A program made the translations under genes and the position numbers. The notes below the pieces were generated by a model that saw nothing but the letters and a program-made list of their open reading frames with translations, had not been told where the DNA came from and ran no database searches. A DNA stretch of 64,000 nt, taken from contig JAKAYA010000007.1 in assembly GCA_021826965.1 (NCBI GenBank), positions 1 to 64,000 of the forward strand. The letters are read 5' to 3'. Numbering within the stretch: the first letter of the stretch is position 1; each line of letters starts with the position of its first letter. Source of the DNA: Nitrospirota bacterium (GTDB taxonomy: Bacteria > Nitrospirota > Leptospirillia > Leptospirillales > Leptospirillaceae). This document shows positions 35,701 through 45,677 of this stretch, one piece after another.

Positions 35701-37185
35701 TCAGGAAGAAGCCTTTTCTTTCCAAAGCGAAAGGGGAATCGCCAGAATCCAGTCCCAAGAATTTGCGAGATAGATCGTGCCTCCGATAATGGTCGGGCTC
35801 ACAATGCCCATACGGCCTCCGATCCATTTTTTGGCCAATTCCTTCCCGGATTTCGGGTCCAGGACGTAAACGTGGTCCGCCCCGGCGATAAAAAGACGTC
35901 CGTAGGCGAAGGTCGGAGCCGATCGGGCGGAAGAAATACGGTTCCATTTCCAGATCCGTTTTCCGTTTCTCAGGTCCCGGGCTTCGTAGTCCCCGTTGAC
36001 GGGCGAACCCACATAGACGACATGTCCATGGATCATCGGAACACCTCCCTTGAACGCCGGCGGACGAGGACCTCTCCTCATCCTTTTTTCCCAGAGGGTT
36101 TTTCCGGTCTTTGCATCGAACGCTTCGATCACCGGCTGAAGCGTAACTCCTTTTCGGCCCCTTTCCGGTCGAGTGACCGTATCCATCACCACAATCCCTT
36201 GAGAGACAGTCGGAGACACATCCCCCATCCCTGTGTTCGCGGCACCCCGAATCGTCCGGCTCCACAAGACTTTGCCGCTCCTTGCATCCAGGCTATACAG
36301 ACGGGGCGGATCCGCCATCGAAAGATAGATCCGTCCGGAAGAATAGGCCGGACTCGACATGTTGTCGTTTCCTTTCAGGCGAGTCGTCCACAAAGTTTTT
36401 CCCGTCCTGCGGTCGAGTGCATGCACGCTCCCAGACCCCGTGGCAAAATAGAGGGTATTTCCATGAACGGCAGGCGTCGGCATGGCTTCTCCCACGGATC
36501 CATGGTGCCAGAGCAGCTGTCCGGTCTTGCGATCCAGCGCATAAATTCCGTTGTAGCTGACATCCATGCCACGAACCGCGTACCCCGTCGCCCGATAACG
36601 CACGACGTTGGCGAAATTGAACCCGACCCCTCCGGCGGAAAGATATACGAAACGGCCTTTCACGACCGGGTTTCCCATCAGGTGGTTTCCGACCGGACTG
36701 GTCCGCCAGACGAGCTGTCCCGTCCTGGCATTCAGAGCGTAAGCGAACATGTCGTCGGATTCGGCGTAGACAATACCGTCCACGATGGAAACTCCCAGGG
36801 CGTTCCCGTAGAATTGCGTCTGGACCGCCGCCGCTTCGACTTCCCCGTCAGTATGGGTCCCGAAGGGCTCTTTTTCCCGGAGAGGCCATGCGCGCGCTTC
36901 CGCGAATCGCCACCCCACTCCGTCGAAAAACCAGGAAGGTCCGCCCTTCTCTTGGAGAAAGGCGGCGTTATGTTCGGCATTGCCGTTCATCTGCTCCCAG
37001 GATTTCGGACCAAAAAACCGGTCTTTTCCTCTTGGAGCGTTCTGGGGCAGGTAGACCCTGGAGAAGGGACCTCCCGGGGCAACCGGCAAGGGTTCGTCCG
37101 CGGGAGACCTCCCTTGTCCCGACAGAACGAGACAAACAAAAAGAAAAAATGCCGCGACCGTCGAAAGGATCTTTCTTCTTCTCAC
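35701..37185 (-). CDS. secreted PQQ-binding-like beta-propeller protein
   Basis: Signal peptide and repeated docking motifs (TGQLVWRTSPVG, TGQLLWHHGSVG, TGKTLWTTRLKG, SGKVLWSRTIRG, TGKTLWEKRM). GTG start with GGAGG SD. Confidence 0.85.
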   Translation of the reverse strand: MRRRKILSTVAAFFLFVCLVLSGQGRSPADEPLPVAPGGPFSRVYLPQNAPRGKDRFFGPKSWEQMNGNAEHNAAFLQEKGGPSWFFDGVGWRFAEARAWPLREKEPFGTHTDGEVEAAAVQTQFYGNALGVSIVDGIVYAESDDMFAYALNARTGQLVWRTSPVGNHLMGNPVVKGRFVYLSAGGVGFNFANVVRYRATGYAVRGMDVSYNGIYALDRKTGQLLWHHGSVGEAMPTPAVHGNTLYFATGSGSVHALDRRTGKTLWTTRLKGNDNMSSPAYSSGRIYLSMADPPRLYSLDARSGKVLWSRTIRGAANTGMGDVSPTVSQGIVVMDTVTRPERGRKGVTLQPVIEAFDAKTGKTLWEKRMRRGPRPPAFKGGVPMIHGHVVYVGSPVNGDYEARDLRNGKRIWKWNRISSARSAPTFAYGRLFIAGADHVYVLDPKSGKELAKKWIGGRMGIVSPTIIGGTIYLANSWDWILAIPLSLWKEKASS

Positions 37186-37224
37186 GACACACCTCCGCTT
37201 CCGGACAGGACGTTCACCAAAACG

Positions 37225-37249
37225 AAAAAAGGGCACCCCGAAGGTGCCC
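37225..37249 (-). terminator. intrinsic terminator after Spy-like gene
   Basis: GGGCACC/GGTGCCC stem (37231-37237 / 37243-37249) followed on minus by TTTTTT. Confidence 0.85.
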
Positions 37250-37274
37250 CCGTTCAGAGATGATCTTTCCGGCA

Positions 37275-37769
37275 TCACATACGATGGCCGGACTCCATCA
37301 TCCCGTGATGCATCATCATCATTTCCCTCCAGAGTTTCTTGACTTCCTCATACTGTTTTGGAGAAAGGATCAGATGCGCTTTTGAAACCATGTCGGCATA
37401 GCTGTGCAGAATAAGTTTCTTGTGTTCGAGAATCTTGTCCATATCCTTTTTGACATCGGAGGTATCGATCTTCCGGTGCATCATGTCGTTCATGATGTCC
37501 AGATGAAGCACCTTGATGTCCGCCTTTTCCATGATGACCGTCTTGCGGAATGACTCCTTGAGTTTCATGAGCCGGGTGACCTGCTCCCGGGATAGTCCCA
37601 GGCGATCCTGGTTCATCAGGTAAAACGGAATCGGTCCGCCATGCATCATCATGTGCATCATCATCCTGTGATGGTCCATATGGGCTTCCGCTCGAGAAAC
37701 TCCGGAAAAAATGATCATTCCGGCCGCCATCATAAAAACAAGGATCCCTCTGAGTCTGCCTTTCAACAT
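37275..37769 (-). CDS. Spy/CpxP-like periplasmic His/Met-rich protein
   Basis: Signal peptide; MDHHRMMMHMMMHGG; helical LGLSREQVTRLMKLKESFRK and LILSPKQYEEVKKLWREMMMMHHGMMESGH. Confidence 0.8.
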   Translation of the reverse strand: MLKGRLRGILVFMMAAGMIIFSGVSRAEAHMDHHRMMMHMMMHGGPIPFYLMNQDRLGLSREQVTRLMKLKESFRKTVIMEKADIKVLHLDIMNDMMHRKIDTSDVKKDMDKILEHKKLILHSYADMVSKAHLILSPKQYEEVKKLWREMMMMHHGMMESGHRM

Positions 37770-37843
37770 GTCTGCCTCCAGTCATTAATGAATGGGAGTT
37801 TGCAGGAGAGGACCCGGGAGTCCACCCTTTTCGTAGCCCATCC

Positions 37844-37878
37844 TTTATCTCCCAGAATTCTTGAAAAATGATGGAAGA
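37844..37878 (-). promoter_or_regulatory. putative activated promoter of the Spy-like gene (shared box copy 2)
   Basis: TCTTCCATCATTTTTCAAGAATTCTGGGAGATAAA on minus; same box and same spacing to -10 as 35624-35658. Confidence 0.6.
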
Positions 37879-37888
37879 GTGTTCGATC

Positions 37889-39313
37889 TCAGACAGGAAG
37901 CTCGATCAGAAGCTCCGTGCCCGTCTGTTCCAGTCCCGCTTCCTTCAGGTTTCGAACAGATAGCGTTCCTCCGTGTACCCGGACGATCGCTGCCATGATG
38001 ACGGATCCCAGACCGAGGGAAATCTCCGAATTCGACAGGGTCCGGTCGATTGAAAATCGTCTCGTCCGGCGTTTCCCGAAGTTTGCGGCTTCATCCGGTT
38101 CGATGCCCGGTCCGTCGTCGAGCACGCGGATCCTGGCCCGATGAAGACCGTCTTCCGCCTTGATTCGTTCGACCGTCACCTCGATCGAAGTCCGGGCATA
38201 CTTTCGGGCGTTCTGCAGGGCATTTCTGAAGAGCCGCTTGAGAAGAATCGGATCCCCGACGACCTTGACCGGTTTCGGATCCGAAACGAGCCTGCTGAAA
38301 ATGGGGTGGTTTCTTTTCGGATCGTTTTCTTCCCGCTGCTGGATTTCCGCCTTGAGAAGCTGGGTGAGGTCGACCTCTTCGGCCGTTTTTCGATATCGGG
38401 GATCCCCCACTTCCGCGATAAAGAACAGGTCGTCGATCATACGCAGAAAATAGTGGCTCTCCGCCTGAATAATCCGGACGAACCGCTCCCTTTCTCCTTC
38501 GGACATCGCTCCTCCATAGGAGAGAAGCGTATCGGCCGAAGCCCGAAGGCTCGTCATCGGGGTACGCAAGTCATGCCCCAGTTCCTGCAACAGTTCCTGC
38601 CTCGCCCGATCGGTCTCTTCGACGCGCGCTACCAGACGTTCGATCGCGTCTGCCATCCGGTTGAAATCCGTCATGAGGCTTCCCGCCTCGTCGAGGCGGG
38701 TAATCGGAAACCTCGCTTTCAGGTCACCCCGTTCGAGACGTCCGAGAACATCCTTCGCCTGCAGGGATTTTTGTCGAAGATAGACGAACGTGATCAACAG
38801 ACCCGCGAAGGCAGAGGCCGCCATCGTTCCAAAAAGGAAAACCGACTGACCGAGTAGCGTTCTCTGAATGGCGCCGGCGTTGGGAATACGTACCATGAGA
38901 AACGTGGGAACGTAAGAATCCAGCCGGATGATCATGTAATCCGGTGTCAGATGAAACGGCCGATAGTGGGCGACAATGCCGTGAACCTTCCGGGGTTTGA
39001 CCAGCGATTTCCACTCCACCGGAAGAGGACCGTAAGGAGAGGTTTCGGCGTAGATCTCCCCGTCCTGCCCCACGATCCAGACGGGCATGATCCCAAGCCC
39101 CAGCTTGATCCTCATCGCTTCGAAAACCTGAAGAGTCGCCTGATAGGGGCCTCCCCGTTCGATCACGCGCGCCATGAACTTCAGAGCCGGGTTCTGGACA
39201 GGGCCTTCCCCGGCCTCGTTCAGGCTCCGGATTCCTGTAATGATCGCGGCACCCAGAACAAAGGAGACAGAAAGACTGATGAGAAGCAGTTGCAGGAAAA
39301 GTTTTCGGTTCAA
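37889..39313 (-). CDS. sensor histidine kinase (HAMP, HisKA, HATPase)
   Basis: Two TM segments; H-box ELGHDLRTPMTSLRASADTLL; RVLDDGPGIEPDE; LGLGSVIMAAIVRVHGG. Confidence 0.93.
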   Translation of the reverse strand: MNRKLFLQLLLISLSVSFVLGAAIITGIRSLNEAGEGPVQNPALKFMARVIERGGPYQATLQVFEAMRIKLGLGIMPVWIVGQDGEIYAETSPYGPLPVEWKSLVKPRKVHGIVAHYRPFHLTPDYMIIRLDSYVPTFLMVRIPNAGAIQRTLLGQSVFLFGTMAASAFAGLLITFVYLRQKSLQAKDVLGRLERGDLKARFPITRLDEAGSLMTDFNRMADAIERLVARVEETDRARQELLQELGHDLRTPMTSLRASADTLLSYGGAMSEGERERFVRIIQAESHYFLRMIDDLFFIAEVGDPRYRKTAEEVDLTQLLKAEIQQREENDPKRNHPIFSRLVSDPKPVKVVGDPILLKRLFRNALQNARKYARTSIEVTVERIKAEDGLHRARIRVLDDGPGIEPDEAANFGKRRTRRFSIDRTLSNSEISLGLGSVIMAAIVRVHGGTLSVRNLKEAGLEQTGTELLIELPV

Positions 39314-39324
39314 GACAGGCCATC

Positions 39325-39993
39325 CTAGGCTTCCAGGCGATAACCGACGCCATAGACCGGCTGGATCTGGATCCGGTTGTCGGCGACTTCCCGAATTTTC
39401 TTTCGCAGATGGGAGAGATGGGAATCGATGGTACGGTCGTACATTTCCGACTGGTCGGACAAAGCGTCGAGGATCTCCTCACGGGTCACCACTTCCCCGC
39501 CTCTCCGGACCAGAATGCTGAAAATCTCAAACTCCTTCCGGCCCAATGAAAGCTCTGCGCCATCGACCCACGCCAGTCTTTCAGACCGGTTGATACGAAT
39601 GTTCCGGTAAGTCACCCAAGTGCTCCGGTTGGCTTTTCTCTCCACCAGCCGGTCCATCCGCGCCGTCAGTTCATCGAGGCCGAAGGGTTTTCGGATGTAG
39701 TCGTCCGCTCCCATGGACAGGGCGCGGACGGCCGAAGGTTCGTCGGTCCTTGCTGTCACCATCAGGATGGGGACGACAAGGTCCTTCTCACGAAGGCGCC
39801 TGCAAAGCTCGAACCCGGTGCCATCAGGAAGCTGGACATCCAGGAGGATCATGTCGTATTTCCCTTCCGACAATCGCTTCCATCCCTTCTCGAGTGAACC
39901 GACCGAATCGATCGAATATCCCCGGTAAGGGAGACTCATCACGAGGGTCTGGGAAATGACCGGATCGTCCTCGACCAGAAGAACATTCTTCAC
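39325..39993 (-). CDS. OmpR/PhoB family response regulator
   Basis: LLVEDDPVISQTL, YDMILLDVQLPDGTG, RKPFGLDELTAR; winged-helix output domain. Confidence 0.95.
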   Translation of the reverse strand: MKNVLLVEDDPVISQTLVMSLPYRGYSIDSVGSLEKGWKRLSEGKYDMILLDVQLPDGTGFELCRRLREKDLVVPILMVTARTDEPSAVRALSMGADDYIRKPFGLDELTARMDRLVERKANRSTWVTYRNIRINRSERLAWVDGAELSLGRKEFEIFSILVRRGGEVVTREEILDALSDQSEMYDRTIDSHLSHLRKKIREVADNRIQIQPVYGVGYRLEA

Positions 39994-40047
39994 GCATCAA
40001 ACCTCCCGGAGACCTGGAATTCCGTCAGAAACCCACCCGCGGGGCAT

Positions 40048-40683
40048 TCAATAGCGGATTTGCTGAACACGGGACCAGCAAACCCGGTTATCGGAAAAAT
40101 CCAGGGCTTCGAGATGAGCCGATATCACTCGCCCCTTCTCCATGGAGAAATGGGCAACCACGCCGAAATCTGCCCCGATCACCCGTCCGGGAGCATGAAG
40201 GGTGGAACTTCTGGCGTGCTGCATCTGGAACAGGCGTTCTTCCGACAGTGCCCGTCGTTTGACTTCCGAAGCGGTCACGTACTGGACAGAACGGGAATTC
40301 ACGAGACGGTCCACCAGAAATTCCCGAAAAAGGATCATGGCGCGTCTGGCATCTTCCCTTTCCTGAAAAAGACGGCGGGAATGCATCTGTCCGATCCCGC
40401 CTCCCGGTGGACGACGAAAGCTTCCCCCGACTTCGCCCACTTCGACAGCCGGATAGGAATTCCCGGGTTCGCATCGGGCCAGACCCCGAATCAGATCGAT
40501 TCCCGTACTTCTTGCCGCCTCCCGGATTGCGGCCTCTCCGTTCCCTTCCGGAGAAGTGGCGCACCCTCCCTGGATCACCATCGTCAGAACAGTGACGAGA
40601 AAAGCGAACCATTGGTGGATCTTTTGTTTTCCTTTCTCCCTCTGTTTTTCCTTCAAATCAAGAGCAAGTCCTTTTTCGCTCAT
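40048..40683 (-). CDS. putative lipoprotein, possibly LpoB-like
   Basis: Lipobox VIQGGCATS; C-terminal VQYVTASEVKRRAL...GRVIGADFGVVAHFSMEKG...LEALDFSDNRVCWSRVQQIR. Confidence 0.65.
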   Translation of the reverse strand: MSEKGLALDLKEKQREKGKQKIHQWFAFLVTVLTMVIQGGCATSPEGNGEAAIREAARSTGIDLIRGLARCEPGNSYPAVEVGEVGGSFRRPPGGGIGQMHSRRLFQEREDARRAMILFREFLVDRLVNSRSVQYVTASEVKRRALSEERLFQMQHARSSTLHAPGRVIGADFGVVAHFSMEKGRVISAHLEALDFSDNRVCWSRVQQIRY

Positions 40684-40774
40684 CCTTCGGGGCAATCCTT
40701 TCGAACCAATCCTCTGAATATTGGACGATGCACGCGGCGATTGGAAACGGGACAACGGTCGGATGGAAAACTGG

Positions 40775-40848
40775 TCGGGGCGAAAGGATTTGAACCTTCG
40801 ACTCCCTGCTCCCAAAGCAGGTGCGCTACCAGGCTGCGCCACGCCCCG
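40775..40848 (-). tRNA. tRNA-Pro(TGG)
   Basis: CGGGGCGTGGCGCAGCCTGGTAGCGCACCTGCTTTGGGAGCAGGGAGTCGAAGGTTCAAATCCTTTCGCCCCGA folds as a cloverleaf; anticodon TGG. Confidence 0.96.
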
Positions 40849-40977
40849 TTTGACAGGATAAAACCGATACGCAAGGATTATAAAGGATTCTGTACGGTCA
40901 TTTCCAGCAGGCCGATCCGGACAGAGAGCCGAATCGCTTACGGGATTGTCCCTCTTTACCGGTTCAGGCCATAATGG

Positions 40978-41982
40978 ATGCAAAGGGGAGTCATGCGTTT
41001 TCCCTCAAGAACACCAACACATAAGGTGAAAATGCCTCGTTTCTTCTGGATCTTGCGAACGATTTTTCTTTTCCTTTTGTTGCCCGTCGCCGGGTGCTCG
41101 ACTCCCCAGATCGTTCTTCACGACACGATAAACCCTCCGATTCGGTTGGAAAATGCACAAAAAATCGGCGTTCTGATCTGGCCTTTGAACAGTCCGGAAA
41201 ATCGGCTGTTCAAGAAAACGATGATCCGGAACCTGGAGTCCATCGGCGGGATCCGGGCCATTCCGGTCGATTTTCCTTCCGGCTTTTCGGACAATCCGGT
41301 TTCCCTGGAAAATCTGTCCCACATCACGCAGTCCAATGTTCTTATATTGCTTCACATCCTGTCCCATACCATCAAGGACGAAGCCATTTCGAGCAGCGGG
41401 AAATGCTCCAGTCCATCCTGCAACGTTCTTTCGGTTCCAATGTGGATTCGTCACAACAGAATGAAGTTCCATATCGCCATCGTCCAGGTTTTTCCGTACA
41501 GGATTTTTCTCGACAAGACGATCGAAACGGGAAATGAAACACGAAAAGTACCCCTTTCCCTTTTCAACCGCCACTTTGAACCACAAAAGATATTGAATCT
41601 CAAACTCTACGGGAAAATTTCCCAACATATCGCCTATCTTCTCTATCCGGTAAAAATTACGCTCAAAAGACCTTTCTACCCGTTCGACCGATATTCCCGC
41701 AGAGCCTTCAAAAGCCTGCAGGAGCAAAAAAGGAGGCTCGCCCTTTTTTTTCTGAACTCCGACTACTCTCTGTATCTTAAAAAAAAGAAAAACCCGCCCT
41801 ATCAGCTCTATTTCGATCTGGGCGTCGTATACGAAAACCTCGGATTTTATTCCCTGTCGGATTTTTATTATAAAAAAGGTCTCAACATCAAAAACAAACG
41901 CATCTTCGTTCGTCTGGAACATCAAGTCCGTTCGCTACTCGTTTATTTTATCGGCATCAATTTCTTTGAGGAAGGGTCCTGA
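40978..41982 (+). CDS. hypothetical lipoprotein
   Basis: Signal peptide and lipobox LLPVAGCS; no recognised domain; Lys/Phe/Tyr-rich C-terminal half. Confidence 0.6.
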   Translation: MQRGVMRFPSRTPTHKVKMPRFFWILRTIFLFLLLPVAGCSTPQIVLHDTINPPIRLENAQKIGVLIWPLNSPENRLFKKTMIRNLESIGGIRAIPVDFPSGFSDNPVSLENLSHITQSNVLILLHILSHTIKDEAISSSGKCSSPSCNVLSVPMWIRHNRMKFHIAIVQVFPYRIFLDKTIETGNETRKVPLSLFNRHFEPQKILNLKLYGKISQHIAYLLYPVKITLKRPFYPFDRYSRRAFKSLQEQKRRLALFFLNSDYSLYLKKKKNPPYQLYFDLGVVYENLGFYSLSDFYYKKGLNIKNKRIFVRLEHQVRSLLVYFIGINFFEEGS

Positions 41983-41986
41983 ATCA

Positions 41987-42865
41987 ATGACAGTCAATTT
42001 CGAACTGGAGGACCAGTTTTCCGACGTGTTGAAGAAATTCCGGTACGGAAGAAAAATGGGGCTCCGGAACTTGTCGGAACTGACGGGAATCGCTCCTGAC
42101 ATCTTACGAAACGCGGAGTCGGGAACGTATCTCCCGTCGGACAACGAATGGCATCTCCTGGGACAGGCCTTGGGCTTCGAGGGCTCGGTGATGCAGAAAT
42201 TGCATTTCTCGCCGGACCACACCCCTCACCCCGTTCTTCCTCCACAAATCGTTCCCGTCGGGGAATCCTATCATGGCTATGCCGTCTGGACCTATGTCGT
42301 CCTCCATCCGCAAGATCCGGGAAGAGCCCTCCTGATCGACACGGGTGGTATCGGCAACCGTCTTCTTGAAACCATCGATGATCTGGACGTGACTCTCGAT
42401 GGAATATTATTGACTCATGGACATTCGGATCATGCCGGGGACTTGTCACGCCTTGGAAAACGGCTGCCGGAAGCCGTCTTCCTGTCAGAAGCCGATGTTC
42501 CATTGCTCGATGCTCCGATTCCCTTGCATCTTCAAAGAAGGGAGCCGGAAGCCGTGTCGGACGGGTTTTTCCGCAAAGGCTGGAAAATCGACGTTTACCC
42601 TGCGAACGGACATACGGCCGGTTCCGTCGCCTATCACCTCGGGGGGGTGGTCTTCGTCGGAGACGGGATATTCTGCGGATCCTGCGGAAAACCGGATACA
42701 CCCGGCGACTTCCCCGCCTCTCTCGCTTCGGTCAAGAGGCTTCTGGACGGGCTTCTTCCCTCGACGATTATTGTTTCCGGACATGGACCTTACACAACGG
42801 TGGGACAGGAGCGGGAGTGGAACCCATTCTACGGGGCTGCCATCGAATTGGGAGGAAAGAAATAA
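41987..42865 (+). CDS. XRE-type HTH fused to metallo-beta-lactamase-fold hydrolase
   Basis: FRYGRKMGLRNLSELTGIAPDILRNAESGTYLPSDNEWHLLGQALG (HTH); LLTHGHSDHAGD, NGHTAGSVAYHL, VFVGDGIF, VSGHGPY (MBL ligands). Confidence 0.85.
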   Translation: MTVNFELEDQFSDVLKKFRYGRKMGLRNLSELTGIAPDILRNAESGTYLPSDNEWHLLGQALGFEGSVMQKLHFSPDHTPHPVLPPQIVPVGESYHGYAVWTYVVLHPQDPGRALLIDTGGIGNRLLETIDDLDVTLDGILLTHGHSDHAGDLSRLGKRLPEAVFLSEADVPLLDAPIPLHLQRREPEAVSDGFFRKGWKIDVYPANGHTAGSVAYHLGGVVFVGDGIFCGSCGKPDTPGDFPASLASVKRLLDGLLPSTIIVSGHGPYTTVGQEREWNPFYGAAIELGGKK

Positions 42866-42868
42866 AAT

Positions 42869-42907
42869 CGGAGGCCGGATGAAAAATAGGAAATCTCCCG
42901 GCCTCCG
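42869..42907 (-). terminator. intrinsic terminator of atp operon, between convergent genes
   Basis: Perfect 10-bp stem CGGAGGCCGG (42869-42878) / CCGGCCTCCG (42898-42907), T-rich tail on minus. Confidence 0.75.
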
Positions 42908-42924
42908 TTCGCGGATTATGATCC

Positions 42925-43356
42925 CTATTCTTCGAGAGATCCGGGATGTCTCGTCGAATGACGACGGGAAAGAATGCCGAGACGGACACCTTCCCGTTTG
43001 AGGACCTGTTCGTATCCAAGACGGGATTCCGGCGAAATGGGTTGCTTCAGAGCTTCCATGGCATTCTGCCTGGCTTCTTCGGCTCTTTTTCCGTCGATTT
43101 CTTCCGCGCGCTCAATGGTATCGGCCAAAACTGTCACTCTGTCCGGAAGAACTTCCACCACTCCGCCAGCAACGAAATAGGAATACAATGCCTCTTTGTT
43201 TCGCACCAGCAATTCGCCGATGTCCAGAAGGGTCAGGAATGGGGTATGTCCTGTCAGGACACCGAATTCTCCCTCTACCCCTTTAGCCTGGATGTAGTCG
43301 ACTTCTTCCGACAGCAAATGTCTTTCTTGTGTCATCAAGGACAGCATGAAGGCCAT
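42925..43356 (-). CDS. atpC: F1Fo ATP synthase epsilon subunit
   Basis: GVEGEFGVLTGHTPFLTLLDIGEL...FVAGGVVEVLPDRVTVLADT. Confidence 0.95.
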   Translation of the reverse strand: MAFMLSLMTQERHLLSEEVDYIQAKGVEGEFGVLTGHTPFLTLLDIGELLVRNKEALYSYFVAGGVVEVLPDRVTVLADTIERAEEIDGKRAEEARQNAMEALKQPISPESRLGYEQVLKREGVRLGILSRRHSTRHPGSLEE

Positions 43357-43361
43357 GAAAC

Positions 43362-44798
<1,437 letters not shown>

Positions 44799-45674
44799 TC
44801 AACCCTGGCTGATCGCTTCCGCACCGGAGGAAATTTCCGATATTTCCTTCGTAATATTGGCCTGTCGCAACTTGTTGTATGTCAACGTGAGACCGTAAAT
44901 AACTTCCTTGGCATTGGCCGTGGCATTTTTCATGGCGACCATCCGGGCACTGTATTCACTGGCGAAGTTTTCCAGGACTCTCTGAAAAATAACCGTTTCG
45001 AAATATCGTGGAATCAGGACGTCAAGAATGTCGCGACGGTCTGGCTCAAAAAGATATTCGCCCGAGAGACCGGCCGGAATTTTTTCTGTCAAGAACTGAG
45101 GGTCTATCGGCAACAGTTTTTCATGCCTTGGCTTTTGCGACATGATCGACTCGAACTGGGTATAGAAAATCCAGACTTCTTCCCAGTGTCTTTTTGCATA
45201 AAACTCTTCAATCACAACCTGCGTGGCCGGCAGAATTTCTTCGATCGTCCCCCGATCCTTCACTCCATGAATAACACCCTGAAGGGGCAGACCCGATCGG
45301 CGAACAAAGTCTCTTCCTTTGCGGCCAATCGTCACAAACTCGAAATTTGTTCCGGGCCGCTCTTTCATAAACCGGGTCAAGGAGCGGAAGAGGTTCGCGT
45401 TGATCGCTCCGCAGAGACCGCGGTCGGTCGACACAAGAACGATTCCCGCCGTCCTGACCGGGCGAACCTCGAAATACGGATTCGGAAAAGACCTTTCAAG
45501 ATAGGCAATCCGGTGCATCAGGTCATAAATTTTTTCCGCATACGGGCGGGTGTCGATGACTCTTTGCTGTGCCTTGCGCATCTTTGCAGAGGCAACCATC
45601 TCCATGGCTTTTGTAATCTGACGGGTATTTTTTACCGACTTGATCCGGGATCGGATTGAGCGAAGGGATGGCAT
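44799..45674 (-). CDS. atpG: F1Fo ATP synthase gamma subunit
   Basis: RSIRSRIKSVKNTRQITKAMEMVASAKMRKAQ. Confidence 0.97.
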   Translation of the reverse strand: MPSLRSIRSRIKSVKNTRQITKAMEMVASAKMRKAQQRVIDTRPYAEKIYDLMHRIAYLERSFPNPYFEVRPVRTAGIVLVSTDRGLCGAINANLFRSLTRFMKERPGTNFEFVTIGRKGRDFVRRSGLPLQGVIHGVKDRGTIEEILPATQVVIEEFYAKRHWEEVWIFYTQFESIMSQKPRHEKLLPIDPQFLTEKIPAGLSGEYLFEPDRRDILDVLIPRYFETVIFQRVLENFASEYSARMVAMKNATANAKEVIYGLTLTYNKLRQANITKEISEISSGAEAISQG

Positions 45675-45677
45675 CCC

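Noticed and set aside
35467-37263. 598-aa plus-strand ORF
   Set aside because: Antisense to the PQQ-propeller gene; low-complexity R/P/G/S translation with no recognisable domain, an artefact of high GC.
40684-40983. N-terminal 100 aa of the 311-aa ORF ([24 protein letters not shown])
   Set aside because: This peptide is the translation of the tRNA-Pro gene; the real lipoprotein starts near 40683.
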